A stretch of DNA of 52,612 nucleotides from Hyphomicrobiales bacterium (GTDB taxonomy: Bacteria > Pseudomonadota > Alphaproteobacteria > Rhizobiales > Beijerinckiaceae): the NCBI GenBank assembly GCA_027487245.1, contig JAIYDY010000108.1, positions 1 to 52,612 on the forward strand, written 5' to 3'. A program made the position numbers and the translations under genes. The notes beneath the pieces were generated by a model. The model made no database searches, was not told the DNA's origin, and saw only the letters and a program-made list of their open reading frames with translations. This document shows, in pieces, positions 34,271-43,573 of the stretch (position 1 is the first letter of the stretch; the number at the start of each line of letters is the position of its first letter).

Positions 34271-34896
34271 GCGGGCTGCTTGCCCCTGAGGGCGAGGCTG
34301 GCACGCGCTTCGGTGACGGCGGCGGCAGCAGCCGCCGCGTCGTTCACCCACCACGGCCCGAGCGCTACGAACTCGGCCCGGGTCAGGGCCATGGGTTCCA
34401 CCGCCATGGCGGAGGCGGCATAGGCGACGCACGGCGTCTCGAACACCTCGGCCCACCAGCTGGCCCGGTCCGTCAATGCGGACAGCGTCATCACCGTGCC
34501 ATCCTCGCGCGGCTCGCCGAACATCACATAATCGGCTCCGGCTTCTCCGGCGTCCATCGCGTCATGGCGCGACATCAGCCCGCCCGCCCCGACAATGCGC
34601 TCGGTTTTCAGCACATCGCGCATGGCCGGCACCAGCAACGACGACGAGACATGCACCCCATCCGCGCCGCCCCGCACTGCAACCTGTGCCGACGTGTTGA
34701 CCAGCACGGCAGCGCCGGCCTCCTGCGCCATCGGACACAGCACCTTGATCAGGTTGATCTGGGCGCGCTCATCGCCGGCCGGCACATCGAACAGGATCGA
34801 GGCCGGCTGGAGAGCCCGCAAGGCCGCCTCAAGCCGGGGCCGGAGCGCCGCCGGATCGGTGATCAGGGGGCTGACAAGATAGACGTCGAAGGCCAT
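34267..34896 (-). CDS. ThiE-like protein with altered active site
   Basis: A 209-residue TIM-barrel protein of the thiamine-phosphate-synthase/TenI family by overall pattern (VYLVSPLITDP start, ADGVHVSSSLLVPAMRD, IVGAGGLMSRHDAMDAGEAGADYVMFGEP). Several ThiE hallmarks are changed. The QLRxK strand is replaced by ASILFDVP, the NDR segment by VNTSAQ, the HLGQxD segment by HVSSS, and the GxS before the phosphate loop by GAGG. True ThiE activity is therefore doubtful, although this gene is usually named thiamine phosphate synthase. The stop overlaps the Sel1 ATG. It begins 16 bases after the BenE stop, so all four genes down to suhB may form one operon. Confidence 0.75.
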   Translation of the reverse strand: MAFDVYLVSPLITDPAALRPRLEAALRALQPASILFDVPAGDERAQINLIKVLCPMAQEAGAAVLVNTSAQVAVRGGADGVHVSSSLLVPAMRDVLKTERIVGAGGLMSRHDAMDAGEAGADYVMFGEPREDGTVMTLSALTDRASWWAEVFETPCVAYAASAMAVEPMALTRAEFVALGPWWVNDAAAAAAAVTEARASLALRGKQPA

Positions 34897-34912
34897 CACA
34901 CGCTCTGTTTGC

Positions 34913-36088
34913 TCAGGTCCGGCGAGATCCACCAGCCATGCCGGCCCTGAAATGCGCCACGTTGCGCTCGATGGCAAGCGTGATGAGCCCGGCGAGCAGC
35001 GCCCAGAAAGCCGCACCGACCCCGAAAATCGACAGCCCCGAGGCCCCCACGGCAAAGGTCATCACCGCGGCAAAGCGCTGCTTGTCATCGGTCATGGCCG
35101 CCCCGAGTGAGCCGGCGAGGGAACCGACAAGGCCAAGTCCCGCGACGGCCACGATCAGGGCCTTGGGCATGGCGAGGATGATCGCCAATAGCGGCGCGGT
35201 CAGCAGCGCGATCAGGCACCAGATCACGCCATACCACACACCCGCGATCCAGCGCCGGGCCGGATCAGGATGCGTGTCAGGGCCGGTACAGATCGCCGCC
35301 GAGATCGCGGCCATGTTGACCATGTGCGCCCCGAGCGGCGCGGTCAGCAGCGAGGTGGCACCGGTAACAGCCAGCGCAGCGGAGGTCGGCGGCTCGTAAC
35401 CCGCCTGCCGCAGCACCGCGAAACCGGGCAGGTTCTGGGCCGCCATCGTGACGAGGTAGAGCGGCACACCGATGCCGATGATCACCGCCGGTTCGAAATG
35501 CGGGGTGATCCAGACCAGGCTCGGCACGAACGATGGCAGCACAGGCATCGTCGCCAGACCTCCCGCGAAGGCCACGATGATCCCGCCGATCAGGGCGGCG
35601 ATCACGGCCCCGAATGGGTTGAAGCCGCGCACGATGAGAAAGAGCAGCACGATGAAACCGACCAGCAGCGGCGCCGTCCGCATCTCGTCGAACACAGCCA
35701 CCACGAACCGGAAGATCACGCCGGCCAGCATGGCGGAGGCGATCGGCATGGGGATGCGGGCAACAAGTTGGCCCAGCGGCCTGACCAGCGCTGTCGCGAT
35801 CATCAGCACGGCAGCCACGATGAAGGCCCCGACCGCCGCATTCATGCCGACCCCGGACGAGGCCGCGATCAGGGCAGCACCCGGCGTCGACCAGGCGCAG
35901 ATGATGGGCATCCGGTAGTGCCAGCTCAGCGCCAGCGCCGCGACGCCCTTGGCGATGCAAAGGCCGGCAACCCACGACACGGTCTGCTCCGGAGTGGCCG
36001 AGAGCGCCTCTGCCGCCGCCAGCACCACGGCCACGGATGCAGCAAAGCCGACGAAGGCGGCCACGAACGCAGAGAAGAGTTGGGACAC
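34913..36088 (-). CDS. benE: BenE-family benzoate/H+ symporter
   Basis: A 391-residue membrane protein with about 12 helices, matching the BenE family throughout (for example CAWSTPGAALIAASSG, VGMNAAVGAFIVAAVLM, APLGAHMVNMAAISAAICTG). Family members import benzoate or related aromatic acids by proton symport. The GTG at 36088 is chosen over a GTG at 36112 because AAGGAG stands 7 bases before it and VSQLFSAFVAAF starts the first helix. No benzoate-degradation genes are in the window. It stands between fba/yjbR and the ThiE-like gene and may be an insertion into an otherwise housekeeping order. Confidence 0.88.
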   Translation of the reverse strand: MSQLFSAFVAAFVGFAASVAVVLAAAEALSATPEQTVSWVAGLCIAKGVAALALSWHYRMPIICAWSTPGAALIAASSGVGMNAAVGAFIVAAVLMIATALVRPLGQLVARIPMPIASAMLAGVIFRFVVAVFDEMRTAPLLVGFIVLLFLIVRGFNPFGAVIAALIGGIIVAFAGGLATMPVLPSFVPSLVWITPHFEPAVIIGIGVPLYLVTMAAQNLPGFAVLRQAGYEPPTSAALAVTGATSLLTAPLGAHMVNMAAISAAICTGPDTHPDPARRWIAGVWYGVIWCLIALLTAPLLAIILAMPKALIVAVAGLGLVGSLAGSLGAAMTDDKQRFAAVMTFAVGASGLSIFGVGAAFWALLAGLITLAIERNVAHFRAGMAGGSRRT

Positions 36089-36174
36089 GTCGAGGCTCCT
36101 TGATGGATCCACACAGGCGGGAAAGGCAGGGTCGCGGGGAGCATGGCGATCAGGCGACAGGCCTGCAGCGCCGC

Positions 36175-36501
36175 TCAGTCCTTCGGCGCCCGCCTCAGCC
36201 GGGCGTGCTGCCAGGCTGTCAGCAGCGCACTGGCCAGCTCAGCCTCTGGCAGGCGGTCGAGCCGGGCCGTCGTCCAGCCCTTCTTGCCGAAGCCGCCCGC
36301 CACGGGCGTGAACGTGTCCCGCGCGATGGTGCACAGGTGGCGCTGCTCCTCGCGGCTGAACTTGAAGTTGGCCGTGGTCCCATCCGCCGCCAGAACCGCA
36401 TAGATGCGGTTCACAAAGTAGCCGGTGTTGCCCAGATGCGGGGCTGCAACGGTACCCTTGAAGCCCAGCGCAAGGCGGTCAAAGTCCTCGGCGCTGGACA
36501 T
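36175..36501 (-). CDS. MmcQ/YjbR family small protein
   Basis: A 108-residue protein of the YjbR/MmcQ (double-wing, CyaY-like fold) family, with the typical KKGWTTARLD and LASALLTAWQHAR C-terminal segments and an early LALGFKGTVAAPH. Members have been described as DNA-binding-like, but no definite role is established. The ATG at 36501 (MSSAEDFDRL) is used since the in-frame sequence upstream is a shadow of fba. Only 10 bases separate it from the fba stop, so it is probably cotranscribed with fba. Confidence 0.8.
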   Translation of the reverse strand: MSSAEDFDRLALGFKGTVAAPHLGNTGYFVNRIYAVLAADGTTANFKFSREEQRHLCTIARDTFTPVAGGFGKKGWTTARLDRLPEAELASALLTAWQHARLRRAPKD

Positions 36502-36511
36502 GGGCGCGACC

Positions 36512-37594
36512 TCAGGCAGCCTTGGCGTTGCCGACGACGGGATCAAGATCGCCCTTGGCATAGCGCTTCGCCATCTCGGCCAGCGTGTGGACCTTCTTGA
36601 TCTTGCTGGCTTGGCCTGCGGTGTTGAACTCCTGGAGGCGCTGCTTGCACAGCTTCGCCATCGCATCCATGGCCGGCTTGAGATACTTGCGCGGGTCGAA
36701 TTCGCCCGGGTACTCCGCGAAAACCTTGCGGATCTGCCCGGTCATCGCCATCCGGTTGTCGGTGTCGATGTTGATCTTGCGCACGCCATGCTTGATGCCG
36801 CGCTGGATCTCCTCGACCGGCACGCCCCAGGTCGGCTTCATCACGCCGCCATAGGCGTTAATGATGTCCTGAAGCTCCTGCGGCACCGATGACGAGCCAT
36901 GCATCACCAGATGCGTGTTCGGCAGCTTGGCGTGGATCTCCTCGATCACGTTCATGGCCAGCACCTTGCCGTCCGGCTTGCGCGTGAACTTGTAGGCGCC
37001 GTGGCTGGTGCCCATGGCAATCGCCAGTGCGTCGACATGGGTCTCCAGCACGAACTTCAGCGCCTCATCAGGGTTGGTGAGGAGCTGGTCATGGCTGAGC
37101 TTGCCTTCGGCGCCGTGGCCGTCTTCCTTCTCGCCTTCACCGGTTTCGAGGCTGCCGAGCACACCGAGCTCGCCCTCAACCGAGATGCCGCCAAGATGCG
37201 CCATCTCCACGACCTTGCGGGTCACGGCCACGTTGTAGTCCCAGTCGCCGGGCGTCTTGCCATCGGCTTTCAGCGAGCCATCCATCATCACCGAGGTGAA
37301 CCCGGCCTGGATCGCGGTCATGCAGGTGGCCGGCTCGTTGCCGTGGTCGAGGTGCACGCAGACCGGGATGTGCGGGTAGATCTCGGTGACCGCATCCATC
37401 ATGTGCTTGAGCATGATGTCGTTGGCATAGGAGCGCGCGCCGCGTGATGCCTGGATGATCACCGGTGCATCGACCTCGTTGGCCGCCGCCATGATCGCCA
37501 GCGCCTGCTCCATGTTGTTGATGTTGAAGGCGGGCACGCCGTAGTCGTGCTCGGCGGCATGGTCGAGCAACTGGCGAAGGGTGATGCGGGCCAT
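36512..37594 (-). CDS. fba: Class II fructose-bisphosphate aldolase (Calvin-cycle subtype)
   Basis: A 360-residue zinc-dependent aldolase that interconverts fructose-1,6-bisphosphate with dihydroxyacetone phosphate and glyceraldehyde-3-phosphate. Zinc and substrate motifs are VHLDHGNE near residue 83, [10 protein letters not shown] near 102, EGELG near 133, GTSHGAYKF near 210 and HGSSSVP near 240, and the length and long insert fit the CbbA-type subgroup. The ATG at 37594 has AGGAGG 7 bases before it. A 5'-leader hairpin, CCAGCC-N6-GGCTGG (37614-37631), lies just ahead of the ribosome site. It follows pgk after 127 bases. Confidence 0.93.
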   Translation of the reverse strand: MARITLRQLLDHAAEHDYGVPAFNINNMEQALAIMAAANEVDAPVIIQASRGARSYANDIMLKHMMDAVTEIYPHIPVCVHLDHGNEPATCMTAIQAGFTSVMMDGSLKADGKTPGDWDYNVAVTRKVVEMAHLGGISVEGELGVLGSLETGEGEKEDGHGAEGKLSHDQLLTNPDEALKFVLETHVDALAIAMGTSHGAYKFTRKPDGKVLAMNVIEEIHAKLPNTHLVMHGSSSVPQELQDIINAYGGVMKPTWGVPVEEIQRGIKHGVRKINIDTDNRMAMTGQIRKVFAEYPGEFDPRKYLKPAMDAMAKLCKQRLQEFNTAGQASKIKKVHTLAEMAKRYAKGDLDPVVGNAKAA

Positions 37595-37721
37595 GGGTGA
37601 TCCTCCTGGTGGGCCAGCCTGATCGGGCTGGCGAATGCAGTTTCTGGTGCCGGTATAGCGCGGCAGGCCGCGCCCCAAAACCCCGTTCTGCCGAAGCCGG
37701 GCTGACCCGGCCGCCGGCGGA

Positions 37722-38912
37722 CTACGCCTTCAAGGCCTCGACCCCCGGCAGCGGCTTGCCTTCCATCCATTCGAGGAAGGCACCGCCCGCCGTGGAAATG
37801 TAGGTCATGTCATCGACCACGCCAGCATGGTTCATGGCCGACACGGTGTCCCCGCCGCCCGCCACGGAGACGAGCTTGCCGGCAAGGGTCAATGCGGCAG
37901 CGGCCTTCGCCACGGCCACGGTCGCGGTGTCGAACGGCTCCAGTTCAAAAGCGCCGAACGGGCCATTCCAGACCAGCGTCTTCGTGGTCTGGAGCCTGGC
38001 GATCACGGCCTCGATGGATTTCGGCCCCGCATCGAGGATCATCTCGTCCGCCGCGATGTCCGACACGTCCGCAACCCGGTGACCGGGGTTGGCCTTGAAC
38101 TCCTTCGCCGCCAGCGCATCGACCGGCAACATGATCTCGCAGCCCGCAGCCTTGGCCTTGGCCTCGATCTCGCGGGCCGTGGCGACAAGATCGTGCTCGC
38201 ACAGCGACTTGCCGACATCGAGCCCGCGGGCACGGAGGAAGGTGTTGGCCATGCCGCCGCCGATCACCAGCACCTCGACCTTGCTGACGAGATTGCCCAG
38301 CAATTCGAGCTTGGTCGAAACCTTGGCGCCGCCGACGATCGCCATCACGGGGCGTGCCGGCTTGCCGAGCGCCTTGTCGAGCGCCTCAAGCTCGGCCTGC
38401 ATGGTGCGCCCCGCACAGGCCGGCAGGACATGGGCAAGGCCCTCGGTCGAAGCATGGGCCCGATGAGCCGCCGAGAAAGCGTCGTTGACATAGACATCGC
38501 CCAGCGCCGCCAGGGCAGCAACAAAGGCCGGATCGTTCTTCTCCTCGCCGGCATGGAAGCGTGTGTTCTCGAGACACAGCACATCGCCGGGCTGCATCGC
38601 AGCCACGGCCGCAGCCGCCACCGAGCCAATGCAATTGGCGGCGAACGCCACCGGCTGACCGAGATGGCTTGCCAGCGCCGCCGCGATCGGCGCAAGGCTC
38701 TCCTTTGGATCGCGCCCCTTCGGCCGGCCGAAATGCGCCAGCAGGATGACCTTGCCACCACGGGAGGCGATGTTGCGGATGGTGGGCAGGATGCGTTCGA
38801 GGCGGGTCGCATCGGACACCACGCCATTCTCGACCGGCACGTTGAGATCGACCCGGACCAGCACGCGCAGGCCAGCCGGCTTCAGGTCTTCGAGCGTCCG
38901 GAATGATCTCAT
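37722..38912 (-). CDS. pgk: Phosphoglycerate kinase
   Basis: A 396-residue two-lobed kinase interconverting 1,3-bisphosphoglycerate and 3-phosphoglycerate. Motifs: [14 protein letters not shown] near residue 16, [11 protein letters not shown] near 57, the hinge-region [13 protein letters not shown] near 190, and [10 protein letters not shown] near 357. Length is standard for bacterial pgk. The ATG at 38912 overlaps the TGA of the small membrane-protein gene upstream (ATGA), so translation of pgk may be coupled to it. It lies in the tkt-gap-pgk-fba cluster. Confidence 0.96.
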   Translation of the reverse strand: MRSFRTLEDLKPAGLRVLVRVDLNVPVENGVVSDATRLERILPTIRNIASRGGKVILLAHFGRPKGRDPKESLAPIAAALASHLGQPVAFAANCIGSVAAAAVAAMQPGDVLCLENTRFHAGEEKNDPAFVAALAALGDVYVNDAFSAAHRAHASTEGLAHVLPACAGRTMQAELEALDKALGKPARPVMAIVGGAKVSTKLELLGNLVSKVEVLVIGGGMANTFLRARGLDVGKSLCEHDLVATAREIEAKAKAAGCEIMLPVDALAAKEFKANPGHRVADVSDIAADEMILDAGPKSIEAVIARLQTTKTLVWNGPFGAFELEPFDTATVAVAKAAAALTLAGKLVSVAGGGDTVSAMNHAGVVDDMTYISTAGGAFLEWMEGKPLPGVEALKA

Positions 38913-39319
38913 CGTGGCAGCAGGCCCGGAATGCCGAACCGCGTCAGGGCGAAGCTGACGCCGGCCCCGATCAGCGCCGCAAGCAGCGCAACCACGAACA
39001 GGGTAACGACACCGGGCTTCTTGCGCAGGTCGGCGCGCATCCTGGCGATGTCTTCCCGCACGCCCTGGAGGTTCATGTCCTGCGTCGCGCCTTCAAGCCG
39101 GATCGTGGCCTTTTCCAGCGCGCTTTCGACCCGCATCATGCGCTCTTCGGAGCGGGCGAACTTCTCCTCGATGCGCGCCGTCTTGTCCTCGACCCGGCTG
39201 AGCTGATCCAGCTTCGGAGCGTCTTGCGCCGGAACCGCAGCAGCCTTGTCGGACGACGGCAAGGCAACAGTGTCGAGCATGGGTTCGGTCTTGGTCTCGG
39301 TCTTGGGGGCGCTGGCCAT
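38909..39319 (-). CDS. Small coiled-coil membrane protein between gap and pgk
   Basis: A 136-residue protein of unknown function. The N-terminal 30 residues are low-complexity (Ala, Pro, Lys, Thr). Residues about 36-95 form a charged coiled coil ([20 protein letters not shown] with heptad spacing), and a single C-terminal helix, [21 protein letters not shown], anchors it near residue 115 with a short tail. It resembles a tail-anchored inner-membrane protein. The ATG at 39319 is preferred to one at 39340 because GGAAGG stands 8 bases before it. It ends in an ATGA overlap with pgk. A hairpin with T-rich tail separates it from gap. Confidence 0.75.
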   Translation of the reverse strand: MASAPKTETKTEPMLDTVALPSSDKAAAVPAQDAPKLDQLSRVEDKTARIEEKFARSEERMMRVESALEKATIRLEGATQDMNLQGVREDIARMRADLRKKPGVVTLFVVALLAALIGAGVSFALTRFGIPGLLPR

Positions 39320-39349
39320 GTCTGGGGCCTTCCGTGGCATTGGGGTTCA

Positions 39350-39389
39350 GGACAAGAAGGAAGGGCGCGGAGCTTGCGGCCCCGCGCCC
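39350..39389 (-). terminator. Terminator or attenuator between gap and the next gene
   Basis: Read on the minus strand, GGGCGCGG (39389-39382) and CCGCGCCC (39370-39363) form a perfect 8-pair stem with an 11-base loop, followed by TTCCTTCTTGTCC. It begins 6 bases after the gap stop. Full termination would leave the pgk genes dependent on another promoter; partial termination would lower their level relative to gap. Confidence 0.5.
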
Positions 39390-39395
39390 CCGGCG

Positions 39396-40406
39396 TCAGA
39401 TCAGCTTCGCCATTGCGACAGCCGTGTCGTTCATCCGGTTGGAGAAGCCCCATTCGTTGTCATACCAGGACAGGATGCGCACCATCCGCTCGTCGATCAC
39501 CTTGGTCTGGTCGAGCGCGAAGGTCGACGACGCCGGAGCGTGGTTGAAATCGATCGAGACATTGGGCTGGTCAGTGACGGCGAGGATGCCCTTCAGCGGC
39601 CCGCGCGATGCGGCCTTGACGATGGCCTCGTTGATCTTCTCGACCGAGGTCTTCTTCTTCGCCATGAACTTGAAGTCCACGACCGAGACGTTCGGCACCG
39701 GCACGCGGATCGAGGTGCCGTCGAGGCGGCCCTTCAGTTCGGGGATGACAAGGCCGATGGCCTTTGCGGCGCCGGTCGACGTGGGGATCATCGACATGGC
39801 GGCGGCGCGGGCGCGATAAAGATCCTTGTGCATCGTGTCGAGCGTCGGCTGGTCGCCGGTATAGGCATGGATCGTGGTCATGAAGCCCTTGTCGATGCCC
39901 ACCGCCTTGTGCAGCACGGCCACCACGGGTGCGAGGCAGTTGGTGGTGCACGAGGCGTTCGAGACGACAAGGTGATCCTTCGTCAGCGCGCCGTCGTTGA
40001 CGCCATAGACGACCGTGAGATCAGCATTGTCGCAAGGGGCGGAGACGAGAACACGCTTGGCGCCGGCGGTGAGATGCGCGGCTGCCTTATCGCGGGTTGT
40101 GAAGATACCGGTGCATTCCATCGCGATATCGACGTTCAGCTCCTTGTGGGGGAGCTGTGCCGGATCCTTGATGGCCGTGACGCGGATGCGCTTGCCGTTG
40201 ACGATAATCGCGTCGCCATCGACCTTCACATCGGCAGGAAAGCGGCCATGTACGCTGTCGAAGCGCAGCAGGTGGGCATTGGTCTCGACCGGTCCGAGAT
40301 CATTGACGCCCACCACCTCGATGTCCTTGCGCTTGGACTCGATGATGGCGCGGAGCACATTGCGGCCAATGCGGCCAAAGCCGTTGATGAAAACACGGAC
40401 TGTCAT
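39396..40406 (-). CDS. gap: Glyceraldehyde-3-phosphate dehydrogenase, type I
   Basis: A 336-residue NAD-dependent enzyme. The Rossmann motif is FINGFGRIGRN (residues 6-16), the adenine-ribose site includes VNDLGP near 34, and the catalytic cysteine is C153 in SNASCTTNCLAP. The S-loop and phosphate sites are present in the usual places (TGAAKAIGLV, and NEWGFSNR at the end). Length is standard. It stands 95 bases after tkt and is followed by a terminator-like hairpin. Works in glycolysis, gluconeogenesis or a Calvin cycle. Confidence 0.96.
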   Translation of the reverse strand: MTVRVFINGFGRIGRNVLRAIIESKRKDIEVVGVNDLGPVETNAHLLRFDSVHGRFPADVKVDGDAIIVNGKRIRVTAIKDPAQLPHKELNVDIAMECTGIFTTRDKAAAHLTAGAKRVLVSAPCDNADLTVVYGVNDGALTKDHLVVSNASCTTNCLAPVVAVLHKAVGIDKGFMTTIHAYTGDQPTLDTMHKDLYRARAAAMSMIPTSTGAAKAIGLVIPELKGRLDGTSIRVPVPNVSVVDFKFMAKKKTSVEKINEAIVKAASRGPLKGILAVTDQPNVSIDFNHAPASSTFALDQTKVIDERMVRILSWYDNEWGFSNRMNDTAVAMAKLI

Positions 40407-40501
40407 CGGGAAGACCTTCTCATGACCGAGAAATCAGGTTGAATGACAGCCCTTTTGCCCGAATTTGCGGCAGTTTCAAGCCGAAACCGCCGCCATTGGC
40501 A

Positions 40502-42508
40502 TTATTGCTGATGCTTCGCCAGAACAGCTTTCACCACAGCCTCCGGCGTGATGCCGAAATGCTTGTAGAGTTCCTTGTAGGGCGCGCTGGCACCGAACGA
40601 ACGCATGCCGACGAAATCGCCGTCGGCCCCGATGACTGCATCCCAGCCCATGCGGATGCCGGCTTCGACAGCGACCTTGATCCTGGCGTTGCCGATGACG
40701 CGCCGGCGCACCTCCGCCGGTTGATCAAGGAACAGTTCCAGCGACGGAACCGACACGACACGAGCCCTCACCCCGCTGTCCGCCAGCGCCTTGCGGGCCG
40801 CGATGGCGATCTCAATCTCCGAGCCACTGGCGAAGATCGTGGCATCGGCCTTGCCGCCCTCGGCCGGCACAAGCTCATAGGCTCCCTGCGCACACAGGTT
40901 GGCACGGCTGGCTTCAAGGCGCACTGCCGGCAGGTTCTGGCGTGTCAGCGCCAGGACAGTGGGGCCGTCCGTGCGCTCAAGCGCCATCTGCCAGCACTCG
41001 GCAGTCTCCATGGCGTCGGCGGGACGCAAGGTGCGCAGGTTTGGAATCGCTCTGAGGGCCGCCAGATGCTCGACCGGCTGATGGGTTGGCCCGTCCTCGC
41101 CCAGTCCGATCGAATCATGCGTCATCACATAGATCGCGGGCTGGTTCATCAGCGCCGCAAGGCGGATGGCCGGGCGGCAATAGTCGGTGAACACCATGAA
41201 GGTTGCGCCGGCAGCGCGGAAGCCGCCGTGCAGCAGGATGCCGTTCATCGCTGCCGCCATGCCGTGTTCACGGATGCCGTAATGCACGTAGCGGCCCTTC
41301 GGCGTCTTCGGCGTGAAGGCGATGGCGGTCTTCATCTTGGTGTTGTTGGACGGCGTCAGGTCAGCCGAACCAAGAACCAGTTCCGGCATCACCGGCGTGA
41401 TCGCTTCCAGCGCCATCTCCGAGGCCTTGCGGGTGGCCACCACGGGCGGGGTCTTCACAAGCGAGGCCTTGTAGGCGCTGAATGCCTTGCCAAGCTTCGG
41501 CGGCAACTGGTGCGTCAGCCGGCGGTTGAACTCCGCCTGCTTCTTGGGGCTCAGCGCAGCGAAGGCGGCGGCCCAGGCCTTGTGGGCGGAAGCTCCGCGC
41601 GCGCCGATCGCACGCCAGGCCTTGAGCGCCTCGGCTGGAATCTCGAATGGCGTGGCGCTGACCCCGAAACCAGCCTTGGCGGCGGCCAGTTCATCCGCAC
41701 CCAGCGGCTCGCCATGGGCCTTCGAAGTGCCGGCCTTCTTCGGCGCGCCATAGCCGATCACCGTCTTGCAGGCGATCAGGCTGGGCTTTGACGAGGCCTT
41801 GGCCCGGTTGATCGCTGCAAGGATCGCATCAGGGTCGTGGCCGTCGACACGCTCGGCGCGCCATCCGGCAGACTGGAAGCGCTTCACCTGATCGACCGAG
41901 TCCGCCATGGACAGCGGCCCGTCGATCGAGATGCCGTTGTCATCGAACAGCACGATCAGCTTGTTCAGCTTCTGGTGTCCTGCCAGCGCGATGGCTTCCT
42001 GGCTGATGCCTTCCATCAGGTCGCCGTCGGAGGCCAGCACATAGGTGTGGTGATTGACAGCCGCCTTGCCAAACTCGGCGGCGAGCATGCGCTCGGCCAT
42101 GGCCATGCCGACCGCCGTGGCAATGCCTTGTCCGAGTGGTCCGGTGGTGGTCTCGACACCGGGGGTGTGCCCGACTTCCGGATGTCCGGGCGTCTTCGAA
42201 TGCAGCTGCCGGAAGCGCTTGATCTCGTCGAGGGTCAGGCCCGGCGTTCCGGTGAGATAGAGCAGTGCGTACACCAGCATCGAGCCATGGCCGGCGGACA
42301 GCACGAAGCGGTCACGGTCAGGCCAGGCCGGATCGGCGGCATCGAACTTGAGCGCCTGCGAGAACAGCACGGTTGCCAAATCGGCGGCCCCCATCGGCAA
42401 GCCTGGATGGCCCGACTTGGCCTGCTCGACGGCATCCATGGCCAGCACGCGGATGGCATTGGCGAGGAGGACGTGCTGCTGACGATCGATCATGGAGTGT
42501 TCCGCCAT
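40502..42508 (-). CDS. tkt: Transketolase
   Basis: A 668-residue thiamine-diphosphate enzyme that moves two-carbon units in the pentose-phosphate and Calvin cycles. ThDP and Mg contacts: GHPGLPMG near residue 33, [14 protein letters not shown] near 70, [13 protein letters not shown] near 160, and NGISIDG near 195. The C-terminal part carries [17 protein letters not shown]. Length is standard. It has a likely promoter just upstream on the minus strand and heads the tkt-gap-pgk-fba cluster. The ATG at 42508 is preferred; MIDRQQH five codons in is possible. Confidence 0.95.
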   Translation of the reverse strand: MAEHSMIDRQQHVLLANAIRVLAMDAVEQAKSGHPGLPMGAADLATVLFSQALKFDAADPAWPDRDRFVLSAGHGSMLVYALLYLTGTPGLTLDEIKRFRQLHSKTPGHPEVGHTPGVETTTGPLGQGIATAVGMAMAERMLAAEFGKAAVNHHTYVLASDGDLMEGISQEAIALAGHQKLNKLIVLFDDNGISIDGPLSMADSVDQVKRFQSAGWRAERVDGHDPDAILAAINRAKASSKPSLIACKTVIGYGAPKKAGTSKAHGEPLGADELAAAKAGFGVSATPFEIPAEALKAWRAIGARGASAHKAWAAAFAALSPKKQAEFNRRLTHQLPPKLGKAFSAYKASLVKTPPVVATRKASEMALEAITPVMPELVLGSADLTPSNNTKMKTAIAFTPKTPKGRYVHYGIREHGMAAAMNGILLHGGFRAAGATFMVFTDYCRPAIRLAALMNQPAIYVMTHDSIGLGEDGPTHQPVEHLAALRAIPNLRTLRPADAMETAECWQMALERTDGPTVLALTRQNLPAVRLEASRANLCAQGAYELVPAEGGKADATIFASGSEIEIAIAARKALADSGVRARVVSVPSLELFLDQPAEVRRRVIGNARIKVAVEAGIRMGWDAVIGADGDFVGMRSFGASAPYKELYKHFGITPEAVVKAVLAKHQQ

Positions 42509-42564
42509 CTGGGGCGCTGAGGCTCTGGTCTGCCTCGGGCCGGTATCCGGGAATGTTGGCTGGT

Positions 42565-42593
42565 CGATAGGCTGCCGGGCTGCGTCGAGTCAA
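42565..42593 (-). promoter_or_regulatory. Candidate promoter of tkt
   Basis: On the minus strand TTGACT (42588-42593) is followed after exactly 17 bases by CTATCG (42565-42570), a pair of boxes close to the alphaproteobacterial housekeeping form. Expected start near 42558, about 50 bases before the tkt ATG. Confidence 0.45.
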
Positions 42594-42701
42594 TTGATCG
42601 CGGCATCATCCGGTCACGGCTGTCACCGCGCGTGCCTGCTCACCAGCATCACGCCTTGGGAGCAATTCCCCGCCAATCCCCGGTCATCTGGCGTGCAAGG
42701 C

Positions 42702-42729
42702 TGGCAATCGCCGGCCCACCCGCTAGAAT
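42702..42729 (+). promoter_or_regulatory. Candidate promoter of the DUF4164-zapA pair
   Basis: On the plus strand TGGCAA (42702-42707) is followed after 16 bases by TAGAAT (42724-42729), about 60 bases before the GTG at 42790. The -10 matches five of six bases; the -35 is weaker. Confidence 0.35.
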
Positions 42730-42789
42730 TGCGAATCGATCCAATGCCGCAAGGCGTGCGGATAACCCGGACCCCGAGCAAGGTCGCAC

Positions 42790-43203
42790 GTGAGCACGAC
42801 GTCGTTCGAAAGCGCTTTGAAGAGCCTCGATGCCTCGCTGGGTCAGCTTGAGGCTGCCGCACAGCGCAAGCTCGACCTCGAGCGCCGGCGCGGCGACCTC
42901 GAAACCGAGCTGGCCATCATGCAGGATGACCGCTCGCGCCTTGCCACCGACCTCGACGGCACACTCTCGCGGCTCCGACGTGTCGAGGGCGCCGCAGACG
43001 ATGCCGTAAAGCGCCTCGACCGTGCCATGCTGGCGATCAACGCCGTGCTGGGCGACGAACTCGGGCAAGAAAACGAGCAAGAAGATGCGGATGCGCCTGA
43101 GGAGACATCCGGCGAACTGGACGACGGTCAAGAGTCCGACGAGCATGAGCGGGGCGCCGCGCATCTCGCCGTTTCGCCCGCGACCCGGAACGGGGAGCGC
43201 TGA
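42790..43203 (+). CDS. DUF4164 coiled-coil protein
   Basis: A 137-residue protein matching DUF4164: SALKSLDASLGQLEAAAQRKLD, then a continuous heptad coiled coil (residues 15-95) and an acidic, disordered tail. It has no membrane segment. The start is a GTG at 42790. It ends 2 bases before the zapA ATG, and the pairing with zapA is common in Hyphomicrobiales, so a role as ZapB-like partner of the division ring is plausible but unproven. Confidence 0.82.
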   Translation: MSTTSFESALKSLDASLGQLEAAAQRKLDLERRRGDLETELAIMQDDRSRLATDLDGTLSRLRRVEGAADDAVKRLDRAMLAINAVLGDELGQENEQEDADAPEETSGELDDGQESDEHERGAAHLAVSPATRNGER

Positions 43204-43205
43204 GC

Positions 43206-43571
43206 ATGGGGCAGGTTACGGTCACCATCGCCGGAAAAGTCTACCGCATGTCCTGCGGCGACGGCGAAGAGGCACATCTCGAAGGTCTCGCGGCCCTGTA
43301 TGATTCGCGCATCGACGACATGCGCAAGGGTCTGGGCGAGCTGGGAGACATGCGGCTGCATGTCATGGCCGCACTGACCCTCGCCGACGAGATTTCGGAG
43401 ATGCGCCGCCGGGTCCAGACGCTTGAAGGCACGCTCGAGTCCCTCAAGGGCGATGCGGGCTTTGCCGAGACCCGCGCCGGCGAGGTCGAGCGGCTGGCGA
43501 CCGATGCGATCCGCGAGGCGGCCGAACGCATCGAGAAGGTCGCCCGCGCCCTCGCGCCGCAGGCGGGCTGA
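43206..43571 (+). CDS. zapA: Cell division protein ZapA
   Basis: A 121-residue ZapA family protein. The N-terminal globular part is VTVTIAGKVYRMSCGDGEEAHLEGLAALYDSRI in pattern, with the characteristic L..LA..Y segment, and the C-terminal half is a long coiled coil. ZapA binds FtsZ and bundles protofilaments at mid-cell. It is slightly longer than E. coli ZapA. Translated together with the DUF4164 gene (2-base gap). It converges with the CitE-like gene, whose stop lies 2 bases after. Confidence 0.92.
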   Translation: MGQVTVTIAGKVYRMSCGDGEEAHLEGLAALYDSRIDDMRKGLGELGDMRLHVMAALTLADEISEMRRRVQTLEGTLESLKGDAGFAETRAGEVERLATDAIREAAERIEKVARALAPQAG

Positions 43572-43573
43572 CC

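Noticed and set aside
36512..42508. A full Calvin-cycle (cbb) operon
   Set aside because: No RuBisCO, phosphoribulokinase or CbbR gene is present; the genes fit glycolysis and gluconeogenesis equally well.
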